64,000 nucleotides of DNA from Mycolicibacterium sphagni (GTDB lineage: Bacteria > Actinomycetota > Actinomycetes > Mycobacteriales > Mycobacteriaceae): positions 81,564 to 145,563 of the forward strand of contig NZ_NOZR01000014.1 in NCBI RefSeq assembly GCF_002250655.1, given 5' to 3'. Made by a program: the position numbers and the translations under genes. Shown piece by piece: positions 49,987 through 58,178 of the stretch. The notes under the pieces are model-generated. The model was not told the DNA's origin, made no database searches, and was given only the letters and a program-made list of their open reading frames with translations. Position 1 is the first letter of the stretch. Every line of letters starts with the position of its first letter.

Positions 49987-51002
49987 CTCTCGACGCCCGC
50001 CTTGATCTGGCCTGCCGCGCGGTCGGCGGCAGTGTCGTCGCGGCAAGCGACGAGTCCTTCGGGTTCAAGGAGAACCTGATCGAAGCGGCCGAACCGAGCT
50101 TCGTACCCGGCACCTTTGACCTGCGCGGTGAGGTGGTTGACGGCTGGGAGACCCGCAGGCACGCGCCTGCCGGGGACTGGGTCATCGTCCGGCTCGGGGT
50201 GCCGGGGCGACTGCGCACCGTCGATGTCGACACCCGCTTCTTCACCGGCAACCATCCGACCGGCTGCTCGCTGTACGGGGCCACACTGGCGGCGACCGAC
50301 GACCCGTGCGATGCGGGCGTGCACTGGCGGCCGCTGGCCGCGCCCACCACGCTGAAAGCCGATGCGCACAACCCGATCGCGGTCGACGACCGGCGCCGCT
50401 GTACCCATGTGAAGCTGGTGATCGCCAGCGACGGCGGGATCGCCAGGATGCGGGCATACGGCGACCCCGTGCCCGACCCCGCACTCTGGGACGGGGTGAC
50501 CGTCGAGGTGTCCGGCGCCGAGAACGGTGGGCGACTCGAGCATTGCAGCGACACCTTCTATTCCGATGCCCACTCGCTGATCGCCGCGGATCGCCCCAAG
50601 AACATGGGATCCGGCTGGGAAGCCCGGCGCCGCCGCGATATCGGACCCGACACCCACGACGCGGTGACAATCTCGTTCCTGACGCCCACCGACCTCGACC
50701 GCGTCGAGATCGACACCTCGTATTTCGTGTTCAACGCATCCCGGGAAGTCTGTGTGCACGGCACCCACGACCTTCCCACTTCCGGACGTCCATGGTGGGC
50801 ATTGTCATTCGAGGAGATCGTGGTGCCGCGCACCCGGCTGCTCCCGGATGCCCGGCAGGTATTCGTGGTGGCTGCCGCCGGGATCACCGCGATCCGGGTG
50901 CAGGCCTACCCGGACGGTGGCATCGCTCGGGTCCGGGCGCTTGGCCAGCCCACCGAGGCTGGGCTGGTACGGCTCCGCGAGCGTTGGGAGGCGGCACGGT
51001 GA
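49983..51002 (+). CDS. alc: Allantoicase
   Basis: 339 residues, the usual allantoicase length, made of two similar jelly-roll halves: DGWETRRHAPAGDWVIVRLGVPGRLRTVDVDTRFFTGNHP in the first and GSGWEARRRRDIGPDTHDAVTISFLTPTDLDRVEIDTSYFVFN in the second. The enzyme hydrolyses allantoate to ureidoglycolate and urea. The next step (ureidoglycolate lyase or amidohydrolase) has no recognised gene here. Overlaps the racemase and the following unknown gene by 4 bp each. Confidence 0.93.
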   Translation: MTLDARLDLACRAVGGSVVAASDESFGFKENLIEAAEPSFVPGTFDLRGEVVDGWETRRHAPAGDWVIVRLGVPGRLRTVDVDTRFFTGNHPTGCSLYGATLAATDDPCDAGVHWRPLAAPTTLKADAHNPIAVDDRRRCTHVKLVIASDGGIARMRAYGDPVPDPALWDGVTVEVSGAENGGRLEHCSDTFYSDAHSLIAADRPKNMGSGWEARRRRDIGPDTHDAVTISFLTPTDLDRVEIDTSYFVFNASREVCVHGTHDLPTSGRPWWALSFEEIVVPRTRLLPDARQVFVVAAAGITAIRVQAYPDGGIARVRALGQPTEAGLVRLRERWEAAR

Positions 51003-51589
51003 CCCCGATGATCGCGGAATGCGCCGGACTATGGCGCCGCATACTGCTGATCGATGCCGTTGGATCCCGGGACACCGGAACGAATGTGCAATGGCTACAG
51101 GGTATCTCGCTGTTCGTCGACGTACGCGGCCCGGGGGAGGGATTTGCCGGCCAGCTCGAGCAGCGACTGGACGTTTTCGAGTGGACCAGGTATGTGGATC
51201 TGCAGCCACCCGGGCTGCCCGACGCCGGGCGGATGAGCTGGGACGGTGACATCATGGTCGAAGTCGGCGTGCACGCCGACTACACCGAGCATTGGCAGCG
51301 GGAACCTGGCCCCACGGACCCGTGCTGGGGGCTGCTGCTCCGCACGGCCGACGACGCGGCAGGAGTGCTGGTGCGGGTGGGGGAGCGCTTCGGCTGGGCC
51401 TGGCGAGATGCCCATGCCGGCGAGATCTCACTCGGAGAGATCACCGGGACCGATTGGCGGATAACCACTTCCGCCGCCGCGGACCGAGTAGGGGCGCTGC
51501 TGAATCCCCGATTGACAGCGGGACAACTGCGAGTCGACGACGACATCGCCTGGGACATCAAGGAAAGCGAAGGAAGCGTGACACTGTGA
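50999..51589 (+). CDS. Unrecognised conserved-looking protein in the allantoin operon
   Basis: 196 residues from GTG 50999, which overlaps the allantoicase stop codon; ATG 51008 is an alternative. No signal peptide or membrane segment. The sequence is Trp- and Asp-rich and beta-rich: AGLWRRILLID, NVQWLQGISLFVDVRGP, FEWTRYVDLQPPGLPDAGRMSWDGD, VGVHADYTEHW, then a second half WGLLLRTADDAAGVLVRVGERFGWAW. Two similar halves suggest a calycin-like double barrel; a faint resemblance to the HRI1-type fold is my impression only. It occupies the position where ureidoglycolate lyase would be expected, so a role in the last steps of ureide degradation is possible. Codon use matches its neighbours. Confidence 0.8.
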   Translation: MTPMIAECAGLWRRILLIDAVGSRDTGTNVQWLQGISLFVDVRGPGEGFAGQLEQRLDVFEWTRYVDLQPPGLPDAGRMSWDGDIMVEVGVHADYTEHWQREPGPTDPCWGLLLRTADDAAGVLVRVGERFGWAWRDAHAGEISLGEITGTDWRITTSAAADRVGALLNPRLTAGQLRVDDDIAWDIKESEGSVTL

Positions 51590-52620
51590 GTGGGGCGACA
51601 TCATTCCAATCGATACCCGTGATCGACATCTGCGGGTTGCGGTCCGCCGACCGCACCGAACGGGAGCGCGTGGCCGCTGAACTCGGCACGGCCGCCCGTG
51701 AGGTCGGGTTCTTCTACATTTCCGGCACGCCGATCAGCGACGCGCTGTTCGAGAACCTGCTGGCCGCGACCAAACGGTTCTTCGCGCTGCCGATGGACGA
51801 GAAGATGAAGTCCTACATCGGCTTGTCGACCTGTCATCGCGGCTATGTTCCGGTGGGCGAAGAGGGCCTCTACGGCGAGCCGACCGCCGATCTCAAAGAG
51901 GCGTTCGACACCGCGCTGGATCTGCCCGCCGACGACCCCGACCATCTGGCGGGCAACCCGATGCTCGGCCCCAATGTGTGGCCCGACATCCCCGGTTTCG
52001 CCGAGTCTGTCACCGATTACTACCAGGCGTTGCTGGGTGTCGGCCAGGATCTGTTGTGGGCCTTCGCGGTAGCGCTGGGTGAGGATCCGGACACTTTCAC
52101 CCGGCATGCCACCAAGACCCCGAGCCAGTTGCGGCTGATCTACTACCCGTACAACCCAGAAGCCAAAGACGCCCAAGGCATCGGCGCGCACACCGACTAC
52201 GAGTGCTTCACCCTGCTCAAGCCGACCGCGCCGGGGCTGGAGGTTCTCAACGGCGACGGTGAGTGGATCGATGTCCCGCCGATTCCCGGCACCTTCGTCG
52301 TCAACGTCGGAGACCTGCTCGAGCTGTGGACCAACGGCGCGTTCGTCGCCACGTCACACCGCGTGCGCAAGGTCAAAGAGGAGCGCTACTCGTTCCCGTT
52401 GTTCTTCAACGTCGACTACCACACCGTGGTGCAGCCGCTGCCGCAATTCAGCGACGGCCCGTCACGGGCGCCGCTGGTGGCCGGAGAGCATCTGTTCGCC
52501 CAGACCGCACAGACTTTCGCGTATCTGAGGTCCCGCCTCGACAGCGGGGAACTGGTGCTTCCGGAAGGTGCGCTGGAGGTCGGCACGTTTGGTCAGCAGG
52601 CACTGCAGTCCCAGAACTGA
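51586..52620 (+). CDS. 2-oxoglutarate/Fe(II)-type oxygenase, isopenicillin-N-synthase family
   Basis: 344 residues from GTG 51586 (GTGA overlap). N-terminal DIOX_N domain (SIPVIDICGLRSADRTERERVAAELGTAAREVGFFYISG), then the double-stranded beta-helix core with iron ligands H202-x-D204 (GAHTDYECFTLL) and H258 (SHRV), and the 2-oxoglutarate-binding R267-x-S269 (ERYSFPLFF). It should hydroxylate or oxidise a small substrate with O2 and 2-oxoglutarate. An oxygenase is not part of the textbook allantoin pathway, so it implies a modified or additional substrate (for example a methylated or alkylated ureide). Last gene of the operon. Confidence 0.88.
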   Translation: MSGATSFQSIPVIDICGLRSADRTERERVAAELGTAAREVGFFYISGTPISDALFENLLAATKRFFALPMDEKMKSYIGLSTCHRGYVPVGEEGLYGEPTADLKEAFDTALDLPADDPDHLAGNPMLGPNVWPDIPGFAESVTDYYQALLGVGQDLLWAFAVALGEDPDTFTRHATKTPSQLRLIYYPYNPEAKDAQGIGAHTDYECFTLLKPTAPGLEVLNGDGEWIDVPPIPGTFVVNVGDLLELWTNGAFVATSHRVRKVKEERYSFPLFFNVDYHTVVQPLPQFSDGPSRAPLVAGEHLFAQTAQTFAYLRSRLDSGELVLPEGALEVGTFGQQALQSQN

Positions 52621-52692
52621 AGATCCCGACGCTTAGATGCGTTAACATCCGCTCGATCAGCGGCGACGCCGAACGACGAGTGGGGGTCTTAC

Positions 52693-54846
52693 GTGGTCCG
52701 ACTATCGGGTGCGCTGGCACGGGGTTCGCGGCTGCGATCTCTGGGATTCCAGTCCAAGTTGTTGATCATGCTGCTGTCGGTCAGCATCGTGTCGGTCGTG
52801 ATCGCCGGCGCCATCGGATACGTCTCGGGCACCACCTCCCTGCGCAATGCCGAATACCAACGGCTGACTCAGTTGCGGGAATCGCGGGCGCGCGAGATCA
52901 AGACGTTCTACACCGAAGTCACTGACGCGGCATCGATCGTCACCCACGGCACCCAGACGATCGCCGCGGCCAACGAATTCAGCAAGGCGTTCAACGAACT
53001 TCAGACGACGCCGCTGCCGCCGGGCGCCCAGCAGGCGGTGGCCAACTACTACTCGACGGTGTTCGGTCCTGCCCTGGCGCAGAGAACCGGACAACCGGTA
53101 GACGCCTCGCTGTTCGAGCCGACCAACAACGCGGCGATGTACCTGCAGAACGCGTACACCGTAGCGGCCCAAGGTAATGAGCAGGCGGCGATCAAGGTGG
53201 TGTCGGCGGGCGATCCCAGCGCCTGGTCTGCTGTCAACGCCCGCTACCAGCCGTTCTTCGCCGACCTGACGCAGCGGTTCAAATTCGGGGACGCGATGAT
53301 CCTCGACACCCAGGGCAATGTCGTCTACACCGCATACAAGGGTGTCGATCTCGGCGCCAACGTGACGAACGGCCCGTACAGCACTACTGCCCTGGCAGCC
53401 ACGTACCGCAAAGCATTGCAGGCGACGTCGGTCGATCAGACCTTCATCAGCGACTTCGAGCGGTACGCGCCGTCGTACGGCAGGCCGACTCAATGGGTGT
53501 TGTCCCCGATCGGGCGGGACGGCAGCATTGCCGGGGTACTGGCTCTGCAGCTGTCCCTCGACTCGATCAACGATGTGATGACGGGGCAGGGGCACTGGGT
53601 CGACGACGGGCTCGGGCAATCCGGTGAGACATACCTCGCCGGACCGGACAAGCTGATGCGGTCGGTCTCCCGGGAGCTGCTGACCGATCCCAAGCATTAC
53701 GTCGAAGAGGTGGTCGCCGACGGGACCCCCGAAGACATCGCCCAGCGTCAAGTGGCCGTCAAGGGCAGTGTGCTCCTGCAATCGGTGGACAAGTACGCGG
53801 TCAACCGCGCGCTGACGGGGGAGACGGGGGTGACCACCTCACGCGACTACATCGGACCGGAGGCGCTGGTCGCCTACTCACCGCTGGAGATTCCTGGATT
53901 GGACTGGGTGCTGGTCGCCAAGATCGACCGATCGGAGGCGCTGGCCCCGGTCACCACGTTCGCGCGCAACATCGCACTGTCGACGGCGGCGATCGTCTTG
54001 GTGGTCTCGCTACTTGCGTTGTTGTTCAGTCGGATTCTCACCCGGCCGATCAAGAGTCTGGGCGCCGCGGTGCGCCGCGTGGCCGGCGGCGAACTCGGCG
54101 TGAGCGTGCCGGTCACCGCGCAAGACGAAATCGGTGAGCTGGCTTCCGCTTTCAACGATATGAGCGCGAGCCTGCAGACGAAGCAACTGCTGATCGACGA
54201 GCAGCGGCGCGAGAACGACGAGCTGCTGGCGACTCTGATGCCCGAACCGGTGGCACGACGCTATCGCGATGGCGAGGAGAACATCAGCACCCATTACCGC
54301 GACGTCTCGGTGATCTACATCCAGTTGCTCGGGTTCGACGAGTTCAGCCGTTCGATGCCTTCCGGAGAATCGGTCGCGATGCTCAACTCACTGGTCGAGT
54401 CCTTCGACGGGGCCGCCGAGCGACACGGGGTGGAGCAGGTCCGCAGCATGCAGGACAACGGATTGCTGGCGACCTGCGGCCTGGTGGTGCCGCGGGTCGA
54501 TCACGCCAGCCGGACGATCGCGTTCGCGCAGGAGCTGACCGAGATCATGCACCGCTTCAACGACCAGCACGGCGCGCGGCTGGCGATCCGGGCCGGTATC
54601 GACAGCGGGCCGGTGACCAGTGGTCTGGTCGGGCAGCGCTCGAAGATCTATGCGTTGTGGGGTGAGGCCGTTGACCTGGCCAACCGGGTGCATTCAGCGA
54701 CCAAGACGCCCGGGGTGTTCGTCAGCGACCGGGTGCATGAGGCCGTGGTCGGCATCTACTCGTTCTCCGACGCAGGCACCCTCAGCGGCGCCGAGGGGAA
54801 CGAACCGGTGTGGCGCCTGGATGTCGGAACGCGGCAGTCGGTATGA
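52693..54846 (+). CDS. Membrane class III nucleotide cyclase-like sensor, catalytically degenerate (Rv2435c-like)
   Basis: 717 residues from GTG 52693. A first membrane span (LLIMLLSVSIVSVVIAGAIGYVSG) is followed by a large extracytoplasmic double-Cache-like sensor region, a second span (NIALSTAAIVLVVSLLALLF), a HAMP linker (SRILTRPIKSLGAAVRRVAGGELGVSVPV...DEIGELASAFNDM) and a C-terminal cyclase domain. In that domain the first metal-binding Asp is Gln544 (VIYIQLLGF instead of FADIVGF), the second Asp is kept (D588), the adenine-selecting Lys is Arg, and WGDTVN reads WGEAVD. It therefore probably does not make cAMP by the usual mechanism. It is coupled to an MscS-type channel with a cNMP-binding domain, as Rv2435c-Rv2434c in M. 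tuberculosis. Confidence 0.87.
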   Translation: MVRLSGALARGSRLRSLGFQSKLLIMLLSVSIVSVVIAGAIGYVSGTTSLRNAEYQRLTQLRESRAREIKTFYTEVTDAASIVTHGTQTIAAANEFSKAFNELQTTPLPPGAQQAVANYYSTVFGPALAQRTGQPVDASLFEPTNNAAMYLQNAYTVAAQGNEQAAIKVVSAGDPSAWSAVNARYQPFFADLTQRFKFGDAMILDTQGNVVYTAYKGVDLGANVTNGPYSTTALAATYRKALQATSVDQTFISDFERYAPSYGRPTQWVLSPIGRDGSIAGVLALQLSLDSINDVMTGQGHWVDDGLGQSGETYLAGPDKLMRSVSRELLTDPKHYVEEVVADGTPEDIAQRQVAVKGSVLLQSVDKYAVNRALTGETGVTTSRDYIGPEALVAYSPLEIPGLDWVLVAKIDRSEALAPVTTFARNIALSTAAIVLVVSLLALLFSRILTRPIKSLGAAVRRVAGGELGVSVPVTAQDEIGELASAFNDMSASLQTKQLLIDEQRRENDELLATLMPEPVARRYRDGEENISTHYRDVSVIYIQLLGFDEFSRSMPSGESVAMLNSLVESFDGAAERHGVEQVRSMQDNGLLATCGLVVPRVDHASRTIAFAQELTEIMHRFNDQHGARLAIRAGIDSGPVTSGLVGQRSKIYALWGEAVDLANRVHSATKTPGVFVSDRVHEAVVGIYSFSDAGTLSGAEGNEPVWRLDVGTRQSV

Positions 54847-56258
54847 ACAGCTTCACCTCTCAACCCTGGTTCTGGCCGGCTCTCGGCGTCATCGTCGGCC
54901 TGCCACTAGCCCTGCTGCTGCTCAACGAGCTGCACGCGTTGCTGGCGCGCCGAGGAAGTTCCTACGCCAAACCTGTTGCACTGCTGCGTAACTGGGTGCT
55001 GCCCGCATGCGCGGTGTATCTACTGGTGGCTCAGCTGGAGCAGGCCGATGTGCAGGCCACCTGGTCGAAGATCGCCGCGACGGCGTTCGGGTTCCTGATC
55101 ATGCTGCTGCTGTTGTCGGGGGCCAATGCCGCGTTGTTCGGTGCGGCGCGGGCGGGCAGCTGGCGTGAGCGACTGCCGGGCATCTTCATCGACATGGGCC
55201 GGCTCGTCCTGATCATCCTGGGCGTGGGGCTGCTGCTGTCATGGGTGTGGGGCGCCAACATCGGCGGCCTGATCGCCGCGGTCGGGGTGACATCGATCGT
55301 CATCGGCCTGGCGGTGCAGACTGCCGTCGGACCGGTGATCGCCGGATTGCTGCTGCTGTTCGAACAACCGTTCCGAATCGGTGACTGGCTGGACACTTCG
55401 CCGGCCAAAGGCCGCGTGGTCGAAGTGAACTGGCGTGCGGCGCACATCGACACCGGCAACGGGATCCAGATCGTGCCGAACGCAATGCTGGCGACGGGAT
55501 CGTTCACCAACCTGAGTCGGGCGCAGGGGGCGGCCTACCAGGCGTCGGCAACGCTGGCGTTCGGACCCGACGACCCGCCGGGTGCGGTGGGCGCTGCGCT
55601 GATGTCGGTGGCCACGGGTTTGCCGACGCGGCTGGGCAGTCTGCCGGCCAAAGTGGTGGCGCTGGGCGAGGCCAAGTACAAGGTGTCGGTACCGATCGCA
55701 TCGCCGGCTGATGAGTCGCGGACCAAGGCGCTGCTTCTGCACCGCGCTTGGTATGCCGCACAACGGGCGGGGCTGCACCTCGACGAGGCGAGCCCCGACG
55801 CCGAGACCGCCAAAACCTATGTGGAGAGCCAGTTGCAGCGGGTCGCTGCCGGGCTGGGCCTCGGCGAGGACGCGGTCGCCGCGATGGCGGCGCATGCCCG
55901 CCAGCTGCTGTACGCCGAGGGCGAGATCATCCAACCGGTGAACAGCATTCCGGAGGCGGTCGGGTTCATCACCGCAGGATCGGTCGGGCTGTTGGTCTAC
56001 GCCGAAGACGGCCGGGAGCTGTCGCTGGGCAGCATCGGAGTGGGGGACTACATCGGCGGGACCTCGCTGACCCGCCAGCGGATGATCACCGGCGTCGTCG
56101 CGCTGACCGACACCACGATCGTGTCGGTACCGCGCGACGCGATGAACGCGGTGGTGCAGAACAATGCCCGGCTGGCACGTCAGATCGGCGAGGTCATCGA
56201 AATGCGCCGTAAGGGCGCGACCGACGCGCTGGCCGAAGCCGCTGCCGGCGTGCGCTAG
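54843..56258 (+). CDS. Mechanosensitive channel (MscS type) with C-terminal cyclic-nucleotide-binding domain
   Basis: 471 residues in ATGA overlap with the cyclase. Four or five membrane spans, the MscS pore/beta domain (GLIAAVGVTSIVIGLAVQTAVGPVIAGLLLLFEQPFRIGDWLD and VVEVNWRAAHIDTGNGIQIVPNAML), and a C-terminal Crp-like cNMP-binding domain (LLYAEGEIIQPVNSIPEAVGFITAGSVGLLVYAEDGRELSLGSIGVGDYIGGTSLTRQRMITGVVALTDTTIVSVPRDAM). Matches Rv2434c in length and layout. The channel would open on membrane tension or nucleotide binding. The canonical cNMP phosphate-cassette Arg/Glu (FGE-x-ALL-x-x-x-RxA) reads GDYIGGTSLTRQR, so binding may be altered. Confidence 0.9.
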   Translation: MNSFTSQPWFWPALGVIVGLPLALLLLNELHALLARRGSSYAKPVALLRNWVLPACAVYLLVAQLEQADVQATWSKIAATAFGFLIMLLLLSGANAALFGAARAGSWRERLPGIFIDMGRLVLIILGVGLLLSWVWGANIGGLIAAVGVTSIVIGLAVQTAVGPVIAGLLLLFEQPFRIGDWLDTSPAKGRVVEVNWRAAHIDTGNGIQIVPNAMLATGSFTNLSRAQGAAYQASATLAFGPDDPPGAVGAALMSVATGLPTRLGSLPAKVVALGEAKYKVSVPIASPADESRTKALLLHRAWYAAQRAGLHLDEASPDAETAKTYVESQLQRVAAGLGLGEDAVAAMAAHARQLLYAEGEIIQPVNSIPEAVGFITAGSVGLLVYAEDGRELSLGSIGVGDYIGGTSLTRQRMITGVVALTDTTIVSVPRDAMNAVVQNNARLARQIGEVIEMRRKGATDALAEAAAGVR

Positions 56259-56338
56259 GCAAATCGCCGGCCGTGGGCCTTATCGTCGAAACTTCGCGGC
56301 GTTTCATGCGGTAACCCCCACGCTCGGCGCACAGAAAC

Positions 56339-56794
56339 CTACCGCAGCCGACGGGTGGGACGCGTCTCGATCGCATCGATCGTCAGCGCGCGCCGCGCGA
56401 GCAGCCAATCCGATTCGGCGCGCACGTACTCGTCGTCGTAGCGCAGGTACCACACCAGGTCGGCGACACCGTCCGAGCGCCGGCTCCAATGATGTGCGGT
56501 CGCTGCGATACGCCCATGTACAACATCCGGATTCGTCCCCGGCGTGTAAACCTCCGAGTCGATGCCGTGATGGGTCCGTCCGACGTTGGTGGCCTCCGAC
56601 AACGCCACGCCGATGGCGTCGGGTCCGCGCTGATGCCGCACCGGGGTCAGCACATCGGGCGGCTCGGGCAGCACCAGTTCGCCGTCGGCGACAAACAATC
56701 GGAGCACCGTCTCGACATCCCGATCGTCGACGGCAGCGGCGTAGCGATGTACCAGCTCTGACAACGCCAACCGGTCTGGGACCGAAAGGCTCAC
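56339..56794 (-). CDS. SnoaL/NTF2-like protein
   Basis: 151 residues with the NTF2-like opening LALSELVHRYAAAVDDRDVETVLRLFVADGELVLP and a later HHGIDSEVY and RIAATAHHWSRR. Such proteins form a cone-shaped pocket used for small-molecule binding, isomerisation or dehydration. It is downstream of and overlapping (ATGA) an LLM-class oxidoreductase, suggesting one shared pathway. No catalytic residues can be assigned. Confidence 0.82.
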   Translation of the reverse strand: MSLSVPDRLALSELVHRYAAAVDDRDVETVLRLFVADGELVLPEPPDVLTPVRHQRGPDAIGVALSEATNVGRTHHGIDSEVYTPGTNPDVVHGRIAATAHHWSRRSDGVADLVWYLRYDDEYVRAESDWLLARRALTIDAIETRPTRRLR

Positions 56795-57672
56795 GGCTGC
56801 AAGCCCAGTCGTTCTGCGCAGGCCGACAGCACGTCCTTGGCCTCGTTCAGGTCGCTGATTGACGGCATCCCCAGCACCAGCCGGTTGGCGCCCATCTCGA
56901 CCAGCCGGCCGGCGCGGTCGGCGTCGACCTTGGTGACCAGGTGGCCCAGCGACAGCTCAAGCTCATCCGGGTCGCGGCCGGAATCCTCGGCCGCCATCCG
57001 CATCACTTCGACCAGCGTGGCCAGTTCCGAGCCGGCCACCCCGAGCGGCTGAAAGCCGTCGCCCAGCCGTCCTGCCCGGCGCGCCGCCAACCGGCTGTGC
57101 CCACCGATGTGAAGCGAAACACCCTGGGCAGAAACGGGTTTCGGATAACACATGACATTGTCAAAGTCGAAGAACTCGCCATGATGACTGACCCCGTCGG
57201 GATGGTCGGCCCACAGCTGCCGCAGCACGTGAATCTGCTCGTCGGCACGCCGTCCCCGGCTGTCGAAATCCGCTCCGCAGGCTTCGATCTCCTCGCGCAG
57301 CCACCCCACCCCGACGCACAGCCGGAGCCGCCCGCGGGAGAGAACGTCGACGGTCGCAGCTCGCTTGGCGAGCATCACCGGGTGGTGGTTGGGCAGCACC
57401 AGCACACCGGTCGCCAACCCCAGCGTCGTCGTCTGACCCGCCAGGAACGCCAACAGCTCCAGCGGATCGGGCACCGGATCCGCCGGGGTCAGCTCGACCC
57501 GCCCGGACGGGTCGTAGGGATACACGCTGGTGTAGCGGGTCACCAGCACCGTGTGCTCTGCGACGATGATCGACTCGAAGCCGCTCGCCTCGAGGTGGCG
57601 GGCGAATTCGCCCAGCCACACGGGGTCCGCGGTGCCTGAGGCTCCGACCGGAGCAACGACGGAGACCTTCAC
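56791..57672 (-). CDS. LLM-class F420-dependent oxidoreductase
   Basis: 293 residues with a luciferase-like TIM barrel: FARHLEASGFESIIVAEHTV, the family segment LLAFLAGQTTTLGLATGVLVLPNHHPVMLAKRAATVDVLSRGRLRLCVGVGWLREE and the C-terminal LGLQP. In mycobacteria this subgroup mostly uses coenzyme F420 rather than FMN to transfer hydride to unknown substrates. It is upstream of the NTF2-like protein and 9 bp after the Nudix hydrolase gene in the same operon. Confidence 0.88.
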   Translation of the reverse strand: MKVSVVAPVGASGTADPVWLGEFARHLEASGFESIIVAEHTVLVTRYTSVYPYDPSGRVELTPADPVPDPLELLAFLAGQTTTLGLATGVLVLPNHHPVMLAKRAATVDVLSRGRLRLCVGVGWLREEIEACGADFDSRGRRADEQIHVLRQLWADHPDGVSHHGEFFDFDNVMCYPKPVSAQGVSLHIGGHSRLAARRAGRLGDGFQPLGVAGSELATLVEVMRMAAEDSGRDPDELELSLGHLVTKVDADRAGRLVEMGANRLVLGMPSISDLNEAKDVLSACAERLGLQP

Positions 57673-57681
57673 GTCGTGAGG

Positions 57682-58176
57682 CTAACCCTCCGGCCCTGAG
57701 TCGCCTTCGCCGAGTCCCGTCAACTGAGCCATCAACAGATCAAGAAACGTCACATGTCCCTTGAGGAGCTTCCGGCGGGCGTGTGCCACCGGGAACCAGC
57801 CGACCCGATCGAGTTCGGGAAACTCCTGCAGTCGCCCGGACCCCTTCGGCCACTCCAGCGTGAAGGTGTTGCTTTGCGCTTCGGTCACATCCAAGTCGGC
57901 GCCGACGCCGAACACCGTCAACACTTTGCCGCTCGGCTGCTTGACCGCGTCGAACGCGATCCTGGGCCCGTCCGGTACATCGCAGCCCAGCTCTTCGGCG
58001 AACTCACGTTGCGCGGCCGCCCACGGGTCCTCGCCGGGTTCGTACTCGCCCTTGGGAATCGACCATGCGCCGTCGTCCTTGCGCGCCCAGAACGGGCCGC
58101 CGGGATGGCCGATCAGAACTTCCACCACATCGTGGGCTACCCGGTACAGCAGCACGCCGGCACTGTATTTCGGCAT
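57682..58176 (-). CDS. Nudix hydrolase
   Basis: 164 residues. The Nudix box is complete: GEYEPGEDPWAAAQREFAEELG (the G-x5-E-x7-RE-x2-EE-x-G pattern), preceded by GAWSIPKGEY. Family members hydrolyse nucleoside diphosphates linked to another moiety (for example ADP-ribose, diadenosine polyphosphates). This short, single-domain member with an N-terminal KYSAGVLLYR is of the MutT-like/DUF-type group common in actinobacteria; the substrate is undetermined. It lies 2 bp after malQ. Confidence 0.9.
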   Translation of the reverse strand: MPKYSAGVLLYRVAHDVVEVLIGHPGGPFWARKDDGAWSIPKGEYEPGEDPWAAAQREFAEELGCDVPDGPRIAFDAVKQPSGKVLTVFGVGADLDVTEAQSNTFTLEWPKGSGRLQEFPELDRVGWFPVAHARRKLLKGHVTFLDLLMAQLTGLGEGDSGPEG

Positions 58177-58178
58177 CG

